A stretch of DNA of 64,000 nt from Jannaschia pohangensis (GTDB taxonomy: Bacteria > Pseudomonadota > Alphaproteobacteria > Rhodobacterales > Rhodobacteraceae), in the NCBI RefSeq assembly GCF_900113875.1, contig NZ_FORA01000001.1, positions 62,001 through 126,000 of the forward strand, given 5' to 3'. Below the pieces are notes generated by a model. That model was given only the letters and a program-made list of their open reading frames with translations. It ran no database searches and was not told the origin of the DNA. The first letter of the stretch is position 1. The number at the start of each line of letters is the position of its first letter. The translations under genes and the position numbers were made by a program. Shown here piece by piece: positions 25,008 to 33,402 of the stretch.

Positions 25008-26267
25008 ATGACCGGCTTCATCCTTCTGGCGCTCTATGTGGCGCTGTTCGTGGGCGCGATGCTGTTGGTCGGGGCGCTGACCAAGGGGCGGGCGCGCAAC
25101 GATTTCACCTCGCTCAAGACGGTCACCTTCGGGGACGAGAGCGCGGTGCGCCCGAACCGTTGGGCCTCGGTCATCTCCGTCGTGGTGATCTTTCAGCTGT
25201 GGGGGGCCTTCACAGGGTCGGTCATCGCGCCGTTCCACGTGCCCGGCCCGTTCCTGGGCGACAGTAGCTTTACCTATACGGCCGAAAACGCCAGCGGTCA
25301 GACCGACGAGGGCGAGGTGTTCTTCCGCGTCCACGGCTTTGGCGAAACGGTCGAGGCTCCGGTCATCGAACCGGGTGACGGGTTCGCCAAGAACGACGTG
25401 ACCACCATCACGGCCTATCGGTCGGAATTGTTGCGCGTCACCGAAAACGACGGCGACGATACGCGGGTGACGCAGGTCAACGGCCAGGCCATCGCGCCGG
25501 GCGAAAGCGTCGACGTGGGCGACGCCACCGTCACCATGAGCCGACGCGGATCGCTGAGCGTGACGCCGAACCAGGGTTTGCAGATGGAGAGCATCTGGCT
25601 GCCCGCCCCCGAAGAGGTGATGGCGTCCTTCATCGAGATCGCGACCGACGGTTATCAGAACTTCACGCTGGCCGAGCATCTGGGCTGGTCGCTGATCCGG
25701 GTTCTCGCGGGTTTTGCCCTGGGCGCCATGGTGGGCATCCCGCTTGGCTATGCCATGGGTCTGTCGGGCTGGTTCCGGGGCTGGTTCGACCCCATCGTCG
25801 AATTCATGCGCCCGGTTCCACCGCTGGCGCTGATCCCGCTGGTCATCATCTGGTTCGGCATCTGGGAAAGCGGCAAGATCGTCCTGCTGTTCCTCGCTGC
25901 CCTCTGGATCATGGCGATCGCGGCGCGGGCCGGCGTGTCGGGCGTGAACATCACCAAGGTTCACGCGGCCTATTCGCTCGGCGCATCCAAGGCACAGATC
26001 CTGTTCCATGTGATCGTGCCGAATTCCCTGCCCGAGATCTTTACCGGCGCACGGGTCGCCATGGGGGTCTGTTGGGGCACGGTCGTGGCGTCGGAACTTG
26101 TCGCCGCACAAAAGGGCATCGGCATGATGATCATCGCGGCCTCCAAGTTCCAGCAGACCTATATCGTGCTCATGGGGATCATCCTGATCGGGATCGTGGG
26201 CTACGGCATGGATATCCTGATGCGGAAAGCCGAGAACTGGCTGGTGCCCTGGAAGGGGCGGAGCTGA
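25008..26267 (+). CDS. tauC: TauC, ABC permease with N-terminal extracytoplasmic insert
   Basis: 419 residues, much longer than E. coli TauC (about 275). Residues 1-27 and about 48-70 are membrane segments. About 75-205 form a soluble, beta-rich stretch (SSFTYTAENASGQTDEGEVFFRVHGFG, DVTTITAYRSELLRV, VNGQAIAPGESVDVGDATVTM) probably on the outer face. About 220-419 is the usual permease with the EAA loop (HAAYSLGASKAQILFHVIVPNSLPEIFTG). A UUCG terminator follows. The insert may be a roseobacter feature of TauC. Confidence 0.9.
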   Translation: MTGFILLALYVALFVGAMLLVGALTKGRARNDFTSLKTVTFGDESAVRPNRWASVISVVVIFQLWGAFTGSVIAPFHVPGPFLGDSSFTYTAENASGQTDEGEVFFRVHGFGETVEAPVIEPGDGFAKNDVTTITAYRSELLRVTENDGDDTRVTQVNGQAIAPGESVDVGDATVTMSRRGSLSVTPNQGLQMESIWLPAPEEVMASFIEIATDGYQNFTLAEHLGWSLIRVLAGFALGAMVGIPLGYAMGLSGWFRGWFDPIVEFMRPVPPLALIPLVIIWFGIWESGKIVLLFLAALWIMAIAARAGVSGVNITKVHAAYSLGASKAQILFHVIVPNSLPEIFTGARVAMGVCWGTVVASELVAAQKGIGMMIIAASKFQQTYIVLMGIILIGIVGYGMDILMRKAENWLVPWKGRS

Positions 26268-26275
26268 TGCAATCG

Positions 26276-26299
26276 GGGCGGCCTTCGGGTCGCCCTTTT
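26276..26299 (+). terminator. Rho-independent terminator after tauC
   Basis: GGGCGGCC (26276-26283), loop TTCG and GGTCGCCC (26288-26295) form an 8-bp stem with one G-T pair, followed by TTTT. It is a textbook UUCG terminator that closes the tauBC transcript. Confidence 0.9.
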
Positions 26300-26316
26300 C
26301 ATGTCGGGGGGACGCG

Positions 26317-26844
26317 ATGAGCGAGGCGCTTGGCCTGCGACAGGGGACGCTGGACCTGGTGCCCCATGATCCGTTCTGGGCGGCACTGTTCGCGGCTGAG
26401 GTTGCGGCCATCCGGGCGGTGCTGCCCCCGGGCCGGGTGGCAATCGACCATATCGGCAGCACGGCGGTGCCGGGCCTTGCGGCGAAGCCCATCCTCGACA
26501 TCGGGATGCTGGCCAGTCCGATCCAGCAGGAGGCGATTGCCGCCGCCCTCGTCGGCATCGGCTATATCGACCGGGGCGAGCGGAGCGGGCGGCTTTTCAT
26601 CCGCCTGCGGGATGGTGACATCCGGACCCACAACCTGCATCTCTATGCGCCGAACGACCCGGCCTTCGCGCGTCAGATCGCCTTTCGGGACATGCTGCGG
26701 GCCGATGCCGGACTGCGGGATGCCTATGCCGACCTCAAGCGGCAGATCATTCGCGATACCGATGGCCGGCGGGCGGGCTATGCCGAAGCGAAGGGGCCGT
26801 TCATCGAGGCGGCCCTGTCCCTCAGGTCGCGCGACGACGACTGA
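26317..26844 (+). CDS. GrpB-family protein (UPF0157)
   Basis: 175 residues. VPHDPFWAALFAAEVAAIRAVLPPGRVAIDHIGSTAVPGLAAKPILDIGM is the GrpB/UPF0157 signature, a nucleotidyltransferase-like fold; it is followed by HNLHLYAPNDPAFARQIAFRDMLRADAGLRDAYADLKR. The family is sometimes annotated as dephospho-CoA-kinase associated, but no reaction is proven. It starts after the tauC terminator and overlaps the end of the MFS gene tail to tail by 23 bases. Confidence 0.88.
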   Translation: MSEALGLRQGTLDLVPHDPFWAALFAAEVAAIRAVLPPGRVAIDHIGSTAVPGLAAKPILDIGMLASPIQQEAIAAALVGIGYIDRGERSGRLFIRLRDGDIRTHNLHLYAPNDPAFARQIAFRDMLRADAGLRDAYADLKRQIIRDTDGRRAGYAEAKGPFIEAALSLRSRDDD

Positions 26845-28048
26845 CCCGCAGCCAGATCAGCGCGCCGCCCGCAAGCGTCAGGAACGGCACCATCGCCGTG
26901 TTGACCGCCGACCAGCCGCTGACCGCATCGACGGCGGAGCCCATCAGCCCGCCCGATGACAGCGACGCCATCGTCACCAGCCCGAAGACCAACGTGTCGT
27001 TGAGGCCCTGCACGGTGCCCCGTTCCTCGGGCGCGTGGTTCGCGGTCAGCATGTTGGTCGCGCCGATGAAGCCAAAGTTCCAGCCAAGCCCGAGCAGTAT
27101 CAGCGCGACATAGAAGTTCGCCAGGGTTGTCCCCGACAGCGCCACCAGACCCGCCGCGGCCAGCAGCACAAGGCCCGTGGCGACGATCCGCGTGGTCCCG
27201 AAGCGCGCGATCAGGTGGCCGGTAAAGAAGCTGGGCGCATACATCGCGATCACATGGGCCGACACGATGTCGGCGGCATTGCCGGTGGTGAAGCCACAGC
27301 CGACGACCGCCAGCGGAGTCGAGGTCATCACCAGATTCATCAGCGCATAGGCCACCATGGCGCAGATGATCGACACCACGATCGCAGGGGAGCGCAGCAA
27401 TTCGCCCCGGCTGCGCCCGCGCGGCGCATCAAGGGCGGGCTTCACGGGCGTCGGGATGTCCAGAAGGAAGAAGAGCCACATCCCGATCAGGTTCAGCGCG
27501 ATGACCGCGCCATAGGTCGCCACGAAGGGAATGATCGTCTGGTCCGAAGTCAGCTTGACCAGCTGCGGCCCGATCAGCGCCGACAGAAGGCCCCCGGCCA
27601 TGACATAGCTGATGGCCTTGGGCCGGAAAGCATCCGAGGCGGTGTCGGTCGCGGCAAAGCGGTAGAAGCCGAGCGTCGACATGAAAATGCCCGTCAGATA
27701 GGCGCCCAGCAGGAACAGAAGGAAACTGCCCCAGGTCAGGGCCAGAACCGACAGCGCGGCCCCCGTGGCCCCGGCCAACGCCCCGAGGACAAACCCCGTC
27801 CGCCGCCCGCGCGCCTGCATCAGCGGGCTGATCCAGGAGGCGGTGGTCATCGAGCCGAACACGATGAGCGAAATCGGCAGCGTCGCCAGAAGGGGTGTGG
27901 GCGCGAGCGTTAGGCCGACCAGGCCGCCGACGATGAAGTTGATCGGAAGCTGCGCGCCCAGGAACGCCTGCGCCATCACGAGGACGAGGACGTTGCGCCG
28001 GGCGCGGGCGTCGTCGGGGGCGGCTGTGTCGGTGCTGGCAATGCTCAT
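26822..28048 (-). CDS. MFS transporter
   Basis: 408 residues with about twelve membrane helices and short loops, ending in a basic tail (LRVSRRRAT). The general layout, including the ARFGTTRIVATG-type cytoplasmic loop and the APEERGTVQGLNDTLVFGLV segment, is that of the YfcJ/arabinose-efflux-like MFS proteins common in alphaproteobacteria. The substrate cannot be inferred. It stands alone between the GrpB gene and cobB. Confidence 0.85.
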   Translation of the reverse strand: MSIASTDTAAPDDARARRNVLVLVMAQAFLGAQLPINFIVGGLVGLTLAPTPLLATLPISLIVFGSMTTASWISPLMQARGRRTGFVLGALAGATGAALSVLALTWGSFLLFLLGAYLTGIFMSTLGFYRFAATDTASDAFRPKAISYVMAGGLLSALIGPQLVKLTSDQTIIPFVATYGAVIALNLIGMWLFFLLDIPTPVKPALDAPRGRSRGELLRSPAIVVSIICAMVAYALMNLVMTSTPLAVVGCGFTTGNAADIVSAHVIAMYAPSFFTGHLIARFGTTRIVATGLVLLAAAGLVALSGTTLANFYVALILLGLGWNFGFIGATNMLTANHAPEERGTVQGLNDTLVFGLVTMASLSSGGLMGSAVDAVSGWSAVNTAMVPFLTLAGGALIWLRVSRRRAT

Positions 28049-28117
28049 GGCGCGATCCTAGGCCGCCCGGTCGGCCGGGGCCAGCGTTGCATTGTACCCA
28101 GACGGTTCGGTGCCGGC

Positions 28118-29365
28118 TCAGGTCGTGGCCGGGGCGATCACATGGGCGAAGGAGCCGGAGACCGATCCTTCGCGCAGACCCATGGCGGGCAGGGCCGTGC
28201 CCTCTGCGTCGCGGGCGGCAAAGAGCGGTGTGCCCGTCGCCCGAAGAGTGGTCGCATAGTGAAATTCGTGGCCGGTCCAGCGCCCGGCGAAGGAACCATG
28301 GTCGCCGCTGAGGTGGCGATAGCCTAGGTGCAGCTTGCGATGCGCGAAACTGGTTTCAAGGCGGAGCAGCCCGGCCATGGCGTGGCGGTGCCCCTCGGCA
28401 TCGATCAGCCCGTCGCCCAGAACCATGTAGCCGCCGCATTCCCCGTGGACGGCCCGGCCTTGCAGCGAAGCGAGGAAGGTCTGGTTGGCGGCGATTCGCC
28501 CGGCATGAAGCTCGGGGTAGCCGCCGGGCAGGAAGACGAGGTCGGCGTCCGGGGCCGCGTCGTCGGCGAGGGGAGAGAAGGGCAGGATCTCTGCCCCCGC
28601 GCGGTGCCAGCCCTCGAGCATGTGGGGATAGGCGAAGGCGAAGGCCGCGTCGCGGGCGACGGCGATCCGCTGGGCGGGCGGTGGCAGATGGGGCAGCGGG
28701 GCCCCGGGCAGATCGGTGGCTTGGGCGGCGAGGGTGTCGAGGTCGATGTTGTCGCCCATGACCCTGGCCGCGTGGTCGAGGAAAGCTTCGAGGGCGGGAT
28801 GCTCTTCGGCCTGCACCAGCCCGAGATGGCGCGACGGCATTGTCAGGGCCTCATCGCGAGGGATGGCACCCAGCACGGGCAGGGGGCAGGCCGCGCGCAG
28901 CATCGCCGCGTGCCGGGGCGAGCCGATGCGGTTCAGGATGACGCCCGCGATGCGCACCCTGGAGTCGTGGTTCGCGAAACCTGCCACCAAAGGCGCCAGC
29001 GATTGTGCCATGCGCGCGGCATCGACGATGAGGAGGGTGGGCAGCGCCATCTGTCGCGCCAGATCCGCCACCGCGCCGCGCCCGTCGGGCGGCGCGCCGT
29101 CGAACAGGCCCATGGCCCCCTCGATCAGCAACAGCCCCGGCCCGGCGGCCAGCCCCGCGATCATCGCGGGCGACATGGCCCAGGCGTCGAGATTGGGGCA
29201 GGGCACCCCGCTGGCCGCCGCGTGAAAGCGCGGGTCGATATAGTCGGGGCCGGATTTCGCCCCCCGCACATCCACGCCCCGGGACCGCAAGGCGCGCAAC
29301 AGGCCAAGGGTGATCGTGGTCTTGCCGCTGCCCGACGTCGGGGCGGCGAGGATCAGGCCCGGCAT
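28118..29365 (-). CDS. cobB: Cobyrinic acid a,c-diamide synthase
   Basis: 415 residues from the ATG at 29365. The opening LILAAPTSGSGKTTITLGLLRALRSRGVDVRGAKSGPDYIDPRFH is the ATP-binding domain. The C-terminal glutamine amidotransferase domain has FLPGGYPELHAG and the nucleophile Cys in VHGECGGYMVLGDGL, then HEFHYA. It amidates two carboxylates of the corrin ring with glutamine and ATP. It is transcribed from the same strand as cobA, with a 40-base spacer that holds a dispersed repeat. Confidence 0.93.
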   Translation of the reverse strand: MPGLILAAPTSGSGKTTITLGLLRALRSRGVDVRGAKSGPDYIDPRFHAAASGVPCPNLDAWAMSPAMIAGLAAGPGLLLIEGAMGLFDGAPPDGRGAVADLARQMALPTLLIVDAARMAQSLAPLVAGFANHDSRVRIAGVILNRIGSPRHAAMLRAACPLPVLGAIPRDEALTMPSRHLGLVQAEEHPALEAFLDHAARVMGDNIDLDTLAAQATDLPGAPLPHLPPPAQRIAVARDAAFAFAYPHMLEGWHRAGAEILPFSPLADDAAPDADLVFLPGGYPELHAGRIAANQTFLASLQGRAVHGECGGYMVLGDGLIDAEGHRHAMAGLLRLETSFAHRKLHLGYRHLSGDHGSFAGRWTGHEFHYATTLRATGTPLFAARDAEGTALPAMGLREGSVSGSFAHVIAPATT

Positions 29366-29379
29366 CGGGTCGCGGGATA

Positions 29380-29402
29380 TGAGTATTTGGGAAGCAGAGA
29401 AG
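29380..29402 (+). repeat. Dispersed 23-bp intergenic element, copy 2
   Basis: Identical over 23 bases to 10569-10591. It fills most of the 40-base gap between the end of cobA and the start of cobB, in the opposite orientation to those genes. Confidence 0.7.
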
Positions 29403-29405
29403 CCC

Positions 29406-30251
29406 CTATCCCGCCTCGGCGGCGCGGCGTCTGTCGAGGGGGTCGGTGTTGCGCGGCGCCTCGCCCCGGGCCTGGGCCTGCCAGTCGAGGGCCTGGCGCA
29501 GGGCGACGGCCATGCCGACGCAGATGATCGCGGGCGGCTCAAGCCCGGCGGCGGCGATGTCGTCGGCGCAGGTGGCCAGCGTCGTCTCGAGGGTGCGCTG
29601 GTCGTCAAGGGTCGCGGTGGTGGTGACGGCGACCGGCTCGGACGGGTTGCGCCCCGCCGCGATCAGGCGGGCGGCGATCTGGCCGATGTGCTTGATGCCC
29701 ATGTAGATGACGATGACCTGACTGCCCCGGGCGATGGCCGCCCAGTCGAGCGCCGTCGGGGCCTGCCCGCTGGCGTCGTGGCCGGTCAGGAAAGTCACCG
29801 ACTGGTTGACGTCGCGGTGCGTGACCGGAATGCCCGCATAGGCCAGCCCCGCAATCCCCGCCGTGATGCCGGGCACGATACGGATCGGAATGCCGTGCTG
29901 GACCAGCGTCTGTGCCTCCTCTCCGCCGCGCCCGAAGACGAAGGGGTCGCCGCCCTTGAGCCGCAGCACCCGCTTGCCCGCCCGCGCGAGGTCGACCAGG
30001 CGAAGGGAGATGTCGCGCTGCTTGGCCGAGGGTTTGCCACCGCGTTTGCCCGCATAGATCAACTCTGCCTGCGGCGCCCAGTCGAGGATGCCCCCGTGGA
30101 CCAGCGCGTCATAGACGATCACATCCGCCTGCCGCAGCGCGTTGAGCGCATGCAGCGTCAGCAGGCCCGGATCCCCCGGACCTGCGCCGCACAGCCAGAC
30201 CCAGCCGCGTTGCAGCTCGGGCCAGGGGTGAGAGGAAAGCGTCGTCTCCAT
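29406..30251 (-). CDS. cobA: Uroporphyrinogen-III C-methyltransferase
   Basis: 281 residues from the ATG at 30251; an upstream ATG at 30302 would overlap the divergent promoter region. The SUMT motifs VWLCGAGPGDPGLLTLHAL, VYDALV, RLKGGDPFVFGRGGEE, VVPGITAG and YMGIKH are present. It adds two methyl groups from S-adenosylmethionine to uroporphyrinogen III, giving precorrin-2. It is the single-function form, without the CysG dehydrogenase domain. Divergent from cbiD with an 85-base gap. Confidence 0.94.
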   Translation of the reverse strand: METTLSSHPWPELQRGWVWLCGAGPGDPGLLTLHALNALRQADVIVYDALVHGGILDWAPQAELIYAGKRGGKPSAKQRDISLRLVDLARAGKRVLRLKGGDPFVFGRGGEEAQTLVQHGIPIRIVPGITAGIAGLAYAGIPVTHRDVNQSVTFLTGHDASGQAPTALDWAAIARGSQVIVIYMGIKHIGQIAARLIAAGRNPSEPVAVTTTATLDDQRTLETTLATCADDIAAAGLEPPAIICVGMAVALRQALDWQAQARGEAPRNTDPLDRRRAAEAG

Positions 30252-30336
30252 GCCCCATCTATGCCCAAGCCGCGCGGTCAGGGGAAGACACGTCGCGACC
30301 ATTGGCGTGCCGGGGGCGGCATGTCATGAAGGCGCG

Positions 30337-31362
30337 ATGGACGAGGCCCTGAACCTTCGCCGTGGCTGGACCACGGGCGCTTGCGCCACCGCTGCCTGCA
30401 AGGCGGCGCTTACGGGGCTGTGGAGTGGCGCGGTGCCGGACCGCGTGACGATCCGCCTGCCCAAGGGCGAGACGCCGACTTTCGACGTGGTGGGTGTCGT
30501 CCGTGGCGACGATTGGGTCGAGGCCGGGATCATCAAGGACGCGGGCGACGACCCCGATGTGACCCATGGCGCAGAGGTTCGCGTGCGGGTTTCGGCTTCG
30601 GGCGGGGGCGTCGTGTTCCGCGCGGGCGATGGCGTGGGGCAGGTGACCAAGCCCGGCCTGCCGATCCCGGTGGGGGAGCCCGCGATCAACCCCGTGCCGC
30701 GCGCGATGATGGACGAGGTGGTGGCGGAACTGGCCAGCGACTTCGGTCGCGCGCCGGATGTGACGGTGACCGTGTCGGTGCCGGGCGGCAGGGCGTTGGC
30801 GGCGAAGACCTGGAACCCGAGGCTTGGGATCAAGGGCGGCCTGTCGATCCTGGGGACGACAGGCATCGTGCGCCCGTTCAGTTGCGCGGCCTGGATCGCC
30901 TCGATCCACCGGGGCATCGATGTGGCGCGGGCCGATGGCCTGACCCATGTGGCCGGCTGCACCGGGGCGACGAGCGAACGGGTGGTTCAGGCCCTGCACG
31001 GGTTGCCCGACCACGCGATGCTCGACATGGGGGATTTCGCGGGCGGGATGCTGAAGTACCTGCGCCGCCATCCCATCGAGCGGGTGACCATCGGCGGCGG
31101 TATCGGCAAGCTGAGCAAGCTGGCGCAGGGGGCGATGGACCTGCATTCGGGGCGCTCTCAGGTGGATTTCGCCGTGTTGTCGGATTGGGCAGGACAGGAT
31201 TTGACCGGTTGCAACACCGCGCTGGAGGCCGTGGGGCGTGTTCCCGATCTGGCGAGGCGCGTGGCCGAGGAGGCGCGGCGACAGGCCGGAACCCTGATCG
31301 AGGCGCGGATCGACGTGGTGGTGATCGACCGGGCCGGGGCGGTCCTGGCCCATGCGCGGTAG
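30337..31362 (+). CDS. cbiD: Cobalt-precorrin-5B (C1)-methyltransferase
   Basis: 341 residues from the ATG at 30337. LRRGWTTGACATAACKAAL is the standard CbiD start, followed by NPRLGIKGGLSILGTTGIV and VTIGGGIGKLSKLAQGAMDLHS. It methylates C1 and removes the C2 acetaldehyde unit during corrin ring contraction. CbiD is usually linked with the anaerobic (early cobalt) route but also occurs in mixed sets in Rhodobacterales. It overlaps cobK by 11 bases. Confidence 0.92.
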   Translation: MDEALNLRRGWTTGACATAACKAALTGLWSGAVPDRVTIRLPKGETPTFDVVGVVRGDDWVEAGIIKDAGDDPDVTHGAEVRVRVSASGGGVVFRAGDGVGQVTKPGLPIPVGEPAINPVPRAMMDEVVAELASDFGRAPDVTVTVSVPGGRALAAKTWNPRLGIKGGLSILGTTGIVRPFSCAAWIASIHRGIDVARADGLTHVAGCTGATSERVVQALHGLPDHAMLDMGDFAGGMLKYLRRHPIERVTIGGGIGKLSKLAQGAMDLHSGRSQVDFAVLSDWAGQDLTGCNTALEAVGRVPDLARRVAEEARRQAGTLIEARIDVVVIDRAGAVLAHAR

Positions 31363-32077
31363 GGTGTTGATCCTGGCGGGCACGGGCCTTGCGCGGCGGG
31401 TCTGCGCGGCGGTGGCGGGCCTCGATGTGCTGGCGTCGCTTGCGGGGGTGACCGACAGGCCAATCGACCTGGGCGTGCCGACACGCGTCGGTGGCTTTGG
31501 CGGAGAGGACGGATTCCGCGACGCCCTGCGGGGCGTGGCGGCGGTGCTGGATGCGACGCATCCGTTTGCGGCGCGGATGAGCGGGCGGGCGGCGCGGGTT
31601 TGCGGGGATCTCGGCGTGCCGTACCTGCGGCTGACGGCGGCCCCCTGGAACGCAGAGCCGGGGTGGACGCGTCACGCGACGGTCGAGGATGCGGCGGCGG
31701 CCTTGCCAATCGGAGCGCGGGTGCTTTTGACGACGGGGCCGGGGTCGCTCGAGCCGTTTCAGGGGCGGGGCCTGACCCTCTGGTGTCGGCGGATCGACCC
31801 TGCGCCGCCCATGCCGGGGGTCACCTGGATCATCGGCACGCCGCCGTTTTCGCAAGGTGCCGAGGTCGACCTGATGCGCCGCCACGCCATCACCCATCTG
31901 GTGACCAAGAATTCGGGCGGGGACAGGGCCAAGCTGGACGCGGCCCGCGCGCTTGGGCTAGCGATCCACGTGATCGACCGGCCCGCCGCCCCGCCCGGAG
32001 AGGAAACCCATGACATCGACCGCGCCACAGCCTTCGTCCGCGCCCATGCCCGGCAATTGGCGGATCATCCGGACTGA
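31352..32077 (+). CDS. cobK: Precorrin-6A reductase
   Basis: 241 residues beginning MRGRVLILAGTGLARRVCAAVA. VLDATHPFAARMSGRAARVC and the late segment LVTKNSGGDRAKLDAARALGLAIHVIDRP are family landmarks of CobK/CbiJ. It reduces precorrin-6A with NADPH. It overlaps cbiD at the start and the alkA-type gene at the end (68 bases), so the genes form one tightly packed unit. Confidence 0.9.
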   Translation: MRGRVLILAGTGLARRVCAAVAGLDVLASLAGVTDRPIDLGVPTRVGGFGGEDGFRDALRGVAAVLDATHPFAARMSGRAARVCGDLGVPYLRLTAAPWNAEPGWTRHATVEDAAAALPIGARVLLTTGPGSLEPFQGRGLTLWCRRIDPAPPMPGVTWIIGTPPFSQGAEVDLMRRHAITHLVTKNSGGDRAKLDAARALGLAIHVIDRPAAPPGEETHDIDRATAFVRAHARQLADHPD

Positions 32078-32681
32078 CGCCTGCGTCGCAGAGGGGGCGG
32101 CGTGGCTCGCGGCCCGGGACGACCGCTTTGCCCGCGCACTGGAGGTGACGGGACCGCTGCCGCTTCGGCGGCGGTCGGGCGGGTTCGCGGCCCTTCTGGG
32201 GGCAATCGTCAGCCAGCAGGTCAGCGTCGCCTCGGCCACTGCGATCCTGGCGCGCTGCGAGGCGGCGGGACTTGCCGACCCCGCGGTCACCCTGCGCGCT
32301 ACCGATGAGGAAATGCGTGCCTGCGGCCTGTCTCGCCAAAAGATCAAATACATCCGCTCGCTGGCCCAGGCGGGGATCGACTTCGACGCGCTGGATCAGG
32401 CCCCGACCGACGACGTCATCGCCAGGCTGACCGAAATCTCGGGGATCGGGCGCTGGACCGCGGAAATCTATGCGATGTTCAGCCTCGGCCACGCGGATGT
32501 CTTCGCTCCCAATGATCTGGCGTTGCAGGAGGGCGCGCGGCTCCTCCTCGACCTGCGCGAGCGGCCCAAGGAAAAGGCGATGCGCGCCATTGCCGAAGAC
32601 TGGTCGCCCTGGCGTGCGGTTGCGGCGCGGCTTCTGTGGGCCTACTACGCCGAGGCGAAATCGCGCGAGGGGATCAGATGA
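32010..32681 (+). CDS. DNA-3-methyladenine glycosylase II (AlkA-like)
   Basis: 223 residues from the ATG at 32010, which has GGAGAGGA upstream; an ATG at 32046 is a possible later start. The helix-hairpin-helix and GPD motif LTEISGIGRWTAEIYAMFSLGHADVFAPNDLALQ contains the catalytic Asp of the HhH-GPD superfamily. It removes alkylated bases such as 3-methyladenine. It is shorter than E. coli AlkA, lacking the N-terminal TBP-like domain, as is usual for bacterial MAG-type enzymes. It overlaps cobK by 68 bases and the hydrolase by 4. Confidence 0.9.
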   Translation: MTSTAPQPSSAPMPGNWRIIRTDACVAEGAAWLAARDDRFARALEVTGPLPLRRRSGGFAALLGAIVSQQVSVASATAILARCEAAGLADPAVTLRATDEEMRACGLSRQKIKYIRSLAQAGIDFDALDQAPTDDVIARLTEISGIGRWTAEIYAMFSLGHADVFAPNDLALQEGARLLLDLRERPKEKAMRAIAEDWSPWRAVAARLLWAYYAEAKSREGIR

Positions 32682-33334
32682 CACTCAGGTTTGAACGCAA
32701 GGGCCCGGCGGCGGCCAAACGGCTGGTGATCTTCCTGCATGGCTACGGCGCCAATGCCGCCGACCTGATCGGCCTGGCCGACCCCTTGATGCCGCATATG
32801 CCCGATACCGCCTTTCTGGCCCCCGATGCACCCGAGGACTGCGCGGGCGCGCCCATGGGGTTCCAGTGGTTTCCCATCCCGTGGATCGACGGCTCCTCGG
32901 AAGAGGAATCGATGGCCGGGATGGACCGCGCGGTCGACGACCTGAACGCCTGGCTCGACGAGATGCTGACGGGCGAGGGCGTGGCGGCGGATCAGGTCAT
33001 CCTCTTCGGATTCAGCCAGGGCACGATGATGACGCTGCATGTGGCCCCCCGGCGCGCGGACGCCTTTGCCGGGCTGGTGTGCTTCTCGGGTCGGCTGCTC
33101 AAGCCCGAGGATCTGGCCGACGAGGTGGTGTCCCGCCCCCCGGTCCTGCTGGTCCACGGCGATGCCGACGAGGTGGTCCCGGTACAAAGCCTGCCGCAGG
33201 CCGCCGAGGCACTGGAGGCCGCGGGCTTCGACCGTGTCTTCGCGCATATCATGAAGGGCACCGGCCACGGCATCGCGCCCGACGGCTTGCAGGTGGCGCT
33301 GGCCTTCATGCGGGATGTGTTGGGGGTGGAATAG
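32678..33334 (+). CDS. Alpha/beta hydrolase, phospholipase/carboxylesterase type
   Basis: 218 residues from the ATG at 32678, which overlaps the glycosylase stop (ATGA). RLVIFLHGYGANAADLIGLA, the nucleophile elbow GFSQGTMM (Ser), the acid in HGDADEVVP and the histidine in GTGHGIAPDG give a full catalytic triad. The family (YpfH, carboxylesterase 2, acyl-protein thioesterase-like) hydrolyses short acyl esters. The true substrate is unknown. Confidence 0.9.
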   Translation: MTLRFERKGPAAAKRLVIFLHGYGANAADLIGLADPLMPHMPDTAFLAPDAPEDCAGAPMGFQWFPIPWIDGSSEEESMAGMDRAVDDLNAWLDEMLTGEGVAADQVILFGFSQGTMMTLHVAPRRADAFAGLVCFSGRLLKPEDLADEVVSRPPVLLVHGDADEVVPVQSLPQAAEALEAAGFDRVFAHIMKGTGHGIAPDGLQVALAFMRDVLGVE

Positions 33335-33402
33335 GGGCGATTGCCTTAGTTCGGGCATCGATTGCGCATGAGGGCTCCCAATTTTCCTGCCACGTCGCGG
33401 TC

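Noticed and set aside
30252-30336. Possible B12 riboswitch between cobA and cbiD
   Set aside because: Too short for the element and no B12-box-like sequence or supporting stems seen.
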